Source: Thermothelomyces thermophilus ATCC 42464 (taxonomy: Eukaryota; Ascomycota; Sordariomycetes; Sordariales; Chaetomiaceae). Taken from it: a DNA stretch of 64,000 nt. The position numbers were made by a program, and so were the translations under genes. Below the pieces are notes generated by a model, which worked only from the letters and a program-made list of their open reading frames with translations, ran no database searches and had not been told where the DNA came from. Position 1 is the first letter of the stretch. Every line of letters begins with the position of its first letter. Shown here in pieces: positions 59,079 to 64,000 of the stretch. Location: assembly GCF_000226095.1 (NCBI RefSeq), contig NC_016475.1:372001-436000 (forward strand). Direction: 5' to 3'.

Positions 59079-59863
59079 TTAGCCGTTACTAGGATTAATA
59101 GCTTTACCCTTACCTTTATCCTAGCTAGGTGACGACGTAGCGCCTAACGCGTTATTGGACGTGCTAACGTAAGCATTATAACCCTCCTTAATCTTACCTA
59201 ACTAGTAGAAGATATTATATATAGAGTAGGTAATCTTTGTAAAACGTGCAAGTTCAGCCTCATTAAGCTTATACTCCTCTATATTATCTATACTAGCACG
59301 TTTAAGGTCATTCTAAAGAACTATATATAACTTCTTAAGATCCTACATGTAATTATTAGCGATTTGCCTACGTATTAGGGGTAAAGGTTTAGGATCTAGG
59401 GACTTATAAAAGCCTTAGCTCTATCTAGTAGAGCCTTTGTCAAATCCTTTATTAACCTAATATAAGAAGTAGGACTACTATTATAGTTAATATAAGTATT
59501 ACAAGAGCTATTAGATATATAGGCAATTAGTATATATATCTTTATACTTATAAGAACCATAGATATAATAGTAATAGTAGGAGCTAGTACTAGAATGATT
59601 ATGACATTTGCCGAAAGAACGTCCTACTAGAGCCGACCATATATACATTCTATAGGGCACCTTACAAAGCTCGCTAGCTTTGATATTACTATATTTAGTC
59701 AGCTTAAACGATCTTAACACGACTAGAATACTTACAATATAGAAGCTTTAGTACGCTTACGCTTTCGAGGCGTTATAGGAGTAAGAGTCGACCTACTAAT
59801 AGTTATAATATTCGTAACAGGCGTACCTAACAAGTCATCCATTAATTTAAGTATAAAAGGCAT
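59079..59863 (-). pseudogene. Antisense (minus-strand) reading frame of the copia element, with a possible intron
   Basis: Starts at ATG 59863 ('MPFILKLMDDLLGTPVTNI'), about 240 bp inside the 3' LTR, and runs opposite to pol. Exon 1 includes a basic patch 'TPRKRKRTKAS'. A 47-bp intron (59735-59689) has a GTAAGT donor, a CTGAC branch-like site and a TAG acceptor; splicing it joins the two frames in phase. Exon 2 has residual Cys and a Tyr-rich stretch (probably former Cys: 'FGKCHNHSSTSSYYYYY'), then a charged helical part ('DLKRASIDNIEEYKLNEAEL') and a Lys/Ser-rich end ('DKGKGKAINPSNG') before TAA at 59079. Internal stops are TAG/TAA only. Function unknown; the basic patch could direct nuclear import. 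Confidence 0.6.
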
Positions 59864-60104
59864 TATCCTATTATTATTACTATAATTAAAACTAAAGATA
59901 CTATTATTACTATAGTTATAATAGCTATATTTGATCTATAGCTTCAAAGGAATCGCTCTACTATACTTAACTCTTTTAGACTTCTAAATATAGAAGGCAG
60001 GCCCCTGAAGGAGCTATCAAGGTAAGAGTAACAAAGGATATAATACTAAGAACAGTATTACTACAAAGCGTAGTTAAACGACTATCGCCTTTAACTAGGG
60101 GGTG

Positions 60105-60316
60105 TGTCAGAAGCTATAGAGCTTCTAAGGGTATTAGCCACATATATGCCACAGCTGTATAAGGCTGTTTAACGCATTAGCTAGTTCCTTTATCTATAAA
60201 TATTAGTCGTTTTTGTCTCCTTTGTAGATAGTTTTAACAAGGCACTTTTTCCTTCGTATAGCCACCTACTGTAGACTGCTTTCAGCGCTCCCGGAAGCTT
60301 ATCACTGCGTTCGGCA
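60105..60316 (+). repeat. Copia element, right (3') LTR
   Basis: 212 bp; preceded by a purine tract and followed by CACTG (60317-60321). Confidence 0.93.
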
Positions 60317-60321
60317 CACTG
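60317..60321. repeat. Target-site duplication CACTG, right copy
   Basis: Matches 33247-33251. Confidence 0.93.
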
Positions 60322-60877
60322 AATAATACAGCATCCGTTGCTCATTCACAAGCATATAGGGGGGAAGGACGAAACGCTAAGGGCAGCCACATGGTATCGG
60401 AATCGAAAAGTGAATAGCCAATGAGCCTATTGTCTCAGGTTGCTAATAATACAGCATAGCTATCTGTGGCTGCCTCTGTTTAGGGGTTTCGGAAAACTCT
60501 ACTCGTAGGATGATTGTGGGGTAGCAGTGTAACTAATAAGTTCTGAATGTCGGCTTAAACAGCGCAACCATGTGACTGAAAGGGGTAAAATAGCCTGCTC
60601 TATACAGGCTATGTATGTGCGGAAAAGCCAAGACTTGGGACAAGGGGGACATGGGCTGGGGTGAGGAGAGTGTTGCTTCTTGAACTAACACGGAGAACGA
60701 CTTCCAGCTCCGGGATGTTCGACTTCGTAACCGAAGTGGAGATCTCTCCCCGTGCTTTTGCTTAAATATTAAAAGCAAACTGAGACTTGATGAATGCCTT
60801 ACCTGGCATCTGCTTTCCTCCCCAGCTCTTCTTCTTCTTCTACGCGCGGTCCTGATACGGGGCAAAGCACACTCAAG
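60322..60877. other. Intergenic, right host flank and dehydrogenase promoter side
   Basis: Composition returns to unmutated host DNA. CT-rich stretches precede the start codon at 60878. No gene is supported. Confidence 0.5.
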
Positions 60878-62357
60878 ATGCAACTACCGCTCGAGACGGA
60901 AGCTCTCGTGGTGCATGCACCGGGGGCCGACTTCGCCATGACACCAATCGTGATCCAGGATCTGCGGCCGGACGAGCTGCTGGTGGAGATCAAGTACTCG
61001 GGCATCTGCCACACAGTACGTGTTCCTCTCGAGGAAAGAAGAGAACAGAAAAAAGGGGGGAAAATACGCTTTAATTATTAACCCTGAAAGAGGGCAAAAG
61101 GGCAAAACGAAGAGAAAAAAAGAATACAGATTAATTATTATTAGAAAACAGCTAACCAGTCCATCTCACTTGCAGGACATCTGGCTCCAGTCGGGCGCCG
61201 CCGGGCCGCTCGTCGAGTTCCCCGCGATTCCCGGGCACGAGGGGGCGGGCATCATCCGGGCGATCGGCTCGGAGGTCAAGGACAAGACGCTGCGCGTCGG
61301 GGACCGCGTTCTTCTCTCATTCACCGCCTGCGGCGAGTGCACGCCTTGCCGGGAGGAGCAGTTCAGCCGGTGCGCCGACTTTGCGCGGCTCAACTTGACG
61401 GGGCTCCGGCGGCCCGACGGGACCACGCCGGCGGCGCTGCGGGACGACGGCCGGCCGGTGCGGAGCCAGTTCTTCGGGCAGTCCTCCTTCTCGCGCTTTT
61501 CGGCCGTCCACGAGCACTGCGTCGTCCGGTATCCGTTCCCGAAGGAAGAAGAAGAAGAGGAGGAGGAGGAGGATACCCTGGCCATTTATGCGCCCATGGG
61601 CTGCGGCTACCAGACCGGGGCGGGCACCATCCTCAACATTATGCGGCCGCGGCCGGACCAGACGGTGGCCGTATTCGGCGCGGGGAGCGTCGGCTTCGCC
61701 GCAATCATGGCTGCCGCGGCCGTCTCGGTCAAGCAGGTCATTGCCGTCGACCTTGTGGAGCGGAAACTGGAGCTGGCCAAAGAGATGGGGGCGACCGACG
61801 CCATCAACACGGCCGCGCTCCAGAAGGGCACAGTCGTGGACGAGATCCGACGCCTGACTGGCGGGAGGGGGGTGGACTTTGCCATCGATACCACGGGTGT
61901 GCCGTCGGTTGTCGAGAAGATGCTGGACTGCCTGGCGTACGGCGGGACCGCGGCATCGATCGGCGCTACGCCCATGGAAGCAAGGATCAGCGTGGACGTC
62001 GGGGCCTTTTTCGCCAACAAGAAGACGTGGATCGGCGTTGCCGAAGGAGATTCGCATCCCCCAAAGGTTTGATAATATATCCCCGCCACCCAGTCTCCCC
62101 TTCTTTCCCACCGCCACCCAAAAACAGCCCTCGTCGGACTAGTCTAACGGCCAACAGTTCATTCCCGAACTTATCGACCTCCATAAGCGAGGGAAGTTTC
62201 CGGTGGAGAGGATCAGTAAGGTATATCCTGTGGCTGATCTCAAAAAGGCCATCTCGGACATGAAGGACGGAACGGTAAGAGAGAGAGGCTTGCTATAGCC
62301 CCGTGCCCACTCGACTGCTGACACACCCAGGTTATCAAACCCATCATCCGGTTCTGA
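60878..62357 (+). CDS. Zinc-dependent medium-chain alcohol dehydrogenase
   Basis: Exons 60878-61015, 61176-62066, 62158-62274 and 62331-62357 give 390 residues; phases agree. Zinc ligands are complete: catalytic C44 ('SGICHTD'), H67/E68 ('GHEGAG') and C189 ('GCGYQTGAG'); structural C98, C101, C104, C112 ('CGECTPCREEQFSRC'). The NAD(P) Rossmann turn is 'FGAGSVG', and 'DLVERKLELAKEMGATDAIN' follows, with an acidic residue after the second strand that favours NAD. The pattern fits the aryl/benzyl-alcohol dehydrogenase branch, which oxidises alcohols to aldehydes in the cytosol; the exact substrate is unknown. Odd point: nine Glu codons (61545-61571) inserted just before the 'YAPMGCG' block. The donor of intron 2 is GTTTGA, a weak site. 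It ends 199 bp from the facing transporter gene. Confidence 0.9.
61545..61571 (+). repeat. GAA/GAG repeat encoding nine Glu in the dehydrogenase
   Basis: Four GAA and five GAG codons in frame, residues 170-178, in a loop before the third catalytic zinc ligand. Confidence 0.9.
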
Positions 62358-62556
62358 GAGGTGTGCTACTACGGATACCGTAGCGTCGTAGTACTAGGAC
62401 CAACACAATTGAAAAAGGCTTTCAGATTACTTTCAATGCCTGTTCCTGTTCGTCCGGGTGTTCGTTATATGCCGTTATCAAAAACCATGGCCCTCTCTTC
62501 TCTTTGGGAGAGTAGCCCCCCAGTCTCTCTACCTTCTTCTCTAAGCGGATACTCTA

Positions 62557-64000
62557 TCAGACCTTCTCCGAGTTCACCACATCCGGCTTGTCCTCACTGG
62601 CGTCCTCCGGCCCGGTTACCCCTCCTTTGCCCCCTGCTTCTCCCCCCTTCTCCGCCCCGACGTCCTCGCGCTGCTTCTCCCTGAGGCCGACGTCGGTGGT
62701 AGAGAAGGCGTCTACGACGCTGCGGTAGGGGGGTGCAAAATTGACGGCCAGGGCGTAGGTCCAGGCGGCGACGAAGAAGCAGAGGGGCACGAGCATGGAG
62801 AAGCCGGTGCCGCGGGCGTCGGCGGCGGCGCCCATGAGCGGGGGCACGCAGGCGCCGCCGAGCACGCCGGCGACGATCCAGCCGGAGCCGCGCTTGGTGT
62901 GGCGGCCGAGGCCGCGCATGCCCAGCGCTATGATGGTGGGGAAGCAGATGGACTCGAAGAACATGACGAGGTAGAGCATGCTCAGGCCCGCGTTCCCCCG
63001 CTGGGTGATGGCGGGCGCCGAGAAGACGATGCACATGGTCATGAACAGGGCGAACACCTTGCGCGGCTTGATGAACTGCATCATGGCGGCGCCGCCGAAG
63101 CGGCCGACGGCGAATCCGGCCTGGGACCCCGCCAGGAACTTGCTGCCGAGCGACGAGTCCGTGTTGGGCCGCGTCTCGGTCGCGTAGTTGATAAAGTAGC
63201 CCGCGATGGCGACCTGGGCGCCCGTGTAGCAGAACTGGGCAAAGGCGGCGTGGAAGAGACGGTACTGGGTGTGGAAGGGCCGGTCGTCGGCGCCGGCGTG
63301 CGTCTCGGCCGCCTGGAAGGCCATGTCGGCGTCGGTAATCTCGGGGATGACGGAGAGGAAGAAGACGCCGGCCAGCAGAAACACGAAGCAGGCGATGGCC
63401 AGATACACCCACTGCACGTTGCGCAGGGCCGTCTGGTCGTCAAAAGTGAAGAAGACGTATGAGCCCAGGACCGGGGCCACGACGGTGCCAATGCCATTGA
63501 AGGCTTGGGCGACGTTGATTCGGATCTCGGAGAACTTGGGCGGGCCGCAGACTGTTATTGGGAGGAAGCGGTAAATCGGACCTCACGCGTCAGCGCCGAG
63601 ACGTCTTCTCGAGTAAAGAAGGGGGAAGAAAACGAGGACGAACCTGTGATATACGGGTTGGCGGCCGTTTCGAGCGAGCCTAGGCCGTTGCCGATGATGA
63701 AGATGCAGACGCAGAAGCCGGCGAACGAATGGTGCATGATGGAGGGGATGGCGAGCAGGGCGCCGAGGCCGTACAGGAACAAGCCCCAGATGAAGACGGC
63801 GCGGTAGCCATAGTGCCTCAGAATCCATGCCGCGTGGCCAAGAGAAGCTAGCGGGTACGCCCTGGCGAAAGAGTCGTTAGTCGTTCTCTTGGGTCCAAAA
63901 GAATACCTAGTAACCGTAGCCAAGTCTTGAGATCCCGCTATTTACCCAAAATAGGCGGCCTGCAGCCCGGACGAGCGCGTCTTGGTGATGCCGAGGGTGT
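62557..64000 (-). CDS. Major facilitator sugar transporter, FucP/glucose-galactose type, 5' end outside window
   Basis: Exons on the minus strand: 63946-64000 (continues beyond the window), 63644-63861, 62557-63551; about 422 residues are visible. The start 'TLGITKTRSSGLQAAYF' is helix 1 of FucP-like transporters. 'GLGSLETAANPYIT' is the family's key motif in helix 4/5. Exon 3 has 'AQAFNGIGTVVAPVLGSYVF' and about seven further membrane helices with 'GRFGGAAMMQFI' and 'GSGWIVAGVLGGACVPPLMG'. The C-terminal ~45 residues are charged and disordered. The family carries L-fucose, glucose or galactose with protons across the plasma membrane; the substrate here is not known. It faces the alcohol dehydrogenase gene with a 199-bp gap between stops. 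Confidence 0.88.

Larger units (their letters stand above)
33252..60316 (+). mobile_element. Ty1/copia LTR retrotransposon, RIP-inactivated, carrying nested insertions
   Basis: Bounded by 212-bp LTRs (33252-33463 and 60105-60316) that differ almost only by transitions, and flanked by the 5-bp duplication CACTG. Total 27,065 bp; the element's own sequence is about 6.9 kb (33252-37178 plus 57304-60316). It reads on the plus strand in the copia order: gag, protease, integrase, then reverse transcriptase and RNase H. A purine run ending in GGGGGTG just before 60105 is the polypurine tract. Most Trp and Gln codons have become TAG/TAA through C-to-T changes at CpA, so no protein can be made. An extra reading frame lies on the minus strand next to the right LTR. 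Confidence 0.93.

Noticed and set aside
33252-60316. CRISPR-like arrays or a biosynthetic gene cluster in the AT-rich block
   Set aside because: The repeats are LTR pairs and target duplications; the coding remains are all retroelement.

Overview
The window is nuclear DNA of a filamentous ascomycete, most likely a Sordariomycete (Sordariales/Chaetomiaceae-like). The reasons are GC-rich genes with short introns (about 47-130 bp), a laccase with the 'DSGL' C-terminal tail of that group, a palA/RIM20 pH-signalling gene, and a large AT-rich block of retroelements carrying repeat-induced point mutation (RIP): CpA and TpG changed to TpA, so sense codons become TAG/TAA and Cys codons become Tyr.

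Left part (1-33246), ordinary gene space. In order: the 3' end of a nonribosomal peptide synthetase gene (1-1869, +); a small Cys-containing hypothetical (2252-2596, -); a seven-exon secreted laccase (3387-5832, -); about 6.7 kb without a supportable gene; a SYLF/Ysc84-type actin- and lipid-binding protein (12538-14469, +); a type II membrane Fringe/GT31-like glycosyltransferase (15173-16882, -); a large unrecognised protein (19330-21993, -); a CCC1/VIT1-family vacuolar iron/manganese transporter (23341-24266, +); the BRO1-domain pH-response protein PalA/Rim20 (24684-27568, -); and a cytochrome P450 with an atypical I-helix (30274-32301, +).

Middle part (33252-60316), one nest of four retrotransposons resolved from terminal repeats and target-site duplications. 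A Ty1/copia element (+; TSD CACTG) is interrupted by a Tad-like LINE (-; 13-bp TSD). The LINE is interrupted in its endonuclease region by chromodomain Ty3/gypsy element A (-; TSD GTAGG). Element A is interrupted between RNase H and integrase by chromodomain Ty3/gypsy element B (-; TSD GTATA). All four are RIP-damaged. Each of the three LTR elements also carries an extra reading frame on the opposite strand, tail-to-tail with pol and next to the 3' LTR. This shared ambisense layout is the most interesting signal in the window. The LINE's 5' terminus also matches 63 bp just upstream of the antisense frame in element A.

Right part (60322-64000), gene space again: a zinc-dependent medium-chain alcohol dehydrogenase (60878-62357, +) facing, tail to tail, an FucP-like sugar transporter of the major facilitator superfamily that runs off the right edge (62557-64000, -).

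Exon boundaries come from reading GT/AG sites, reading-frame phase and conserved motifs by eye. No database search was run.
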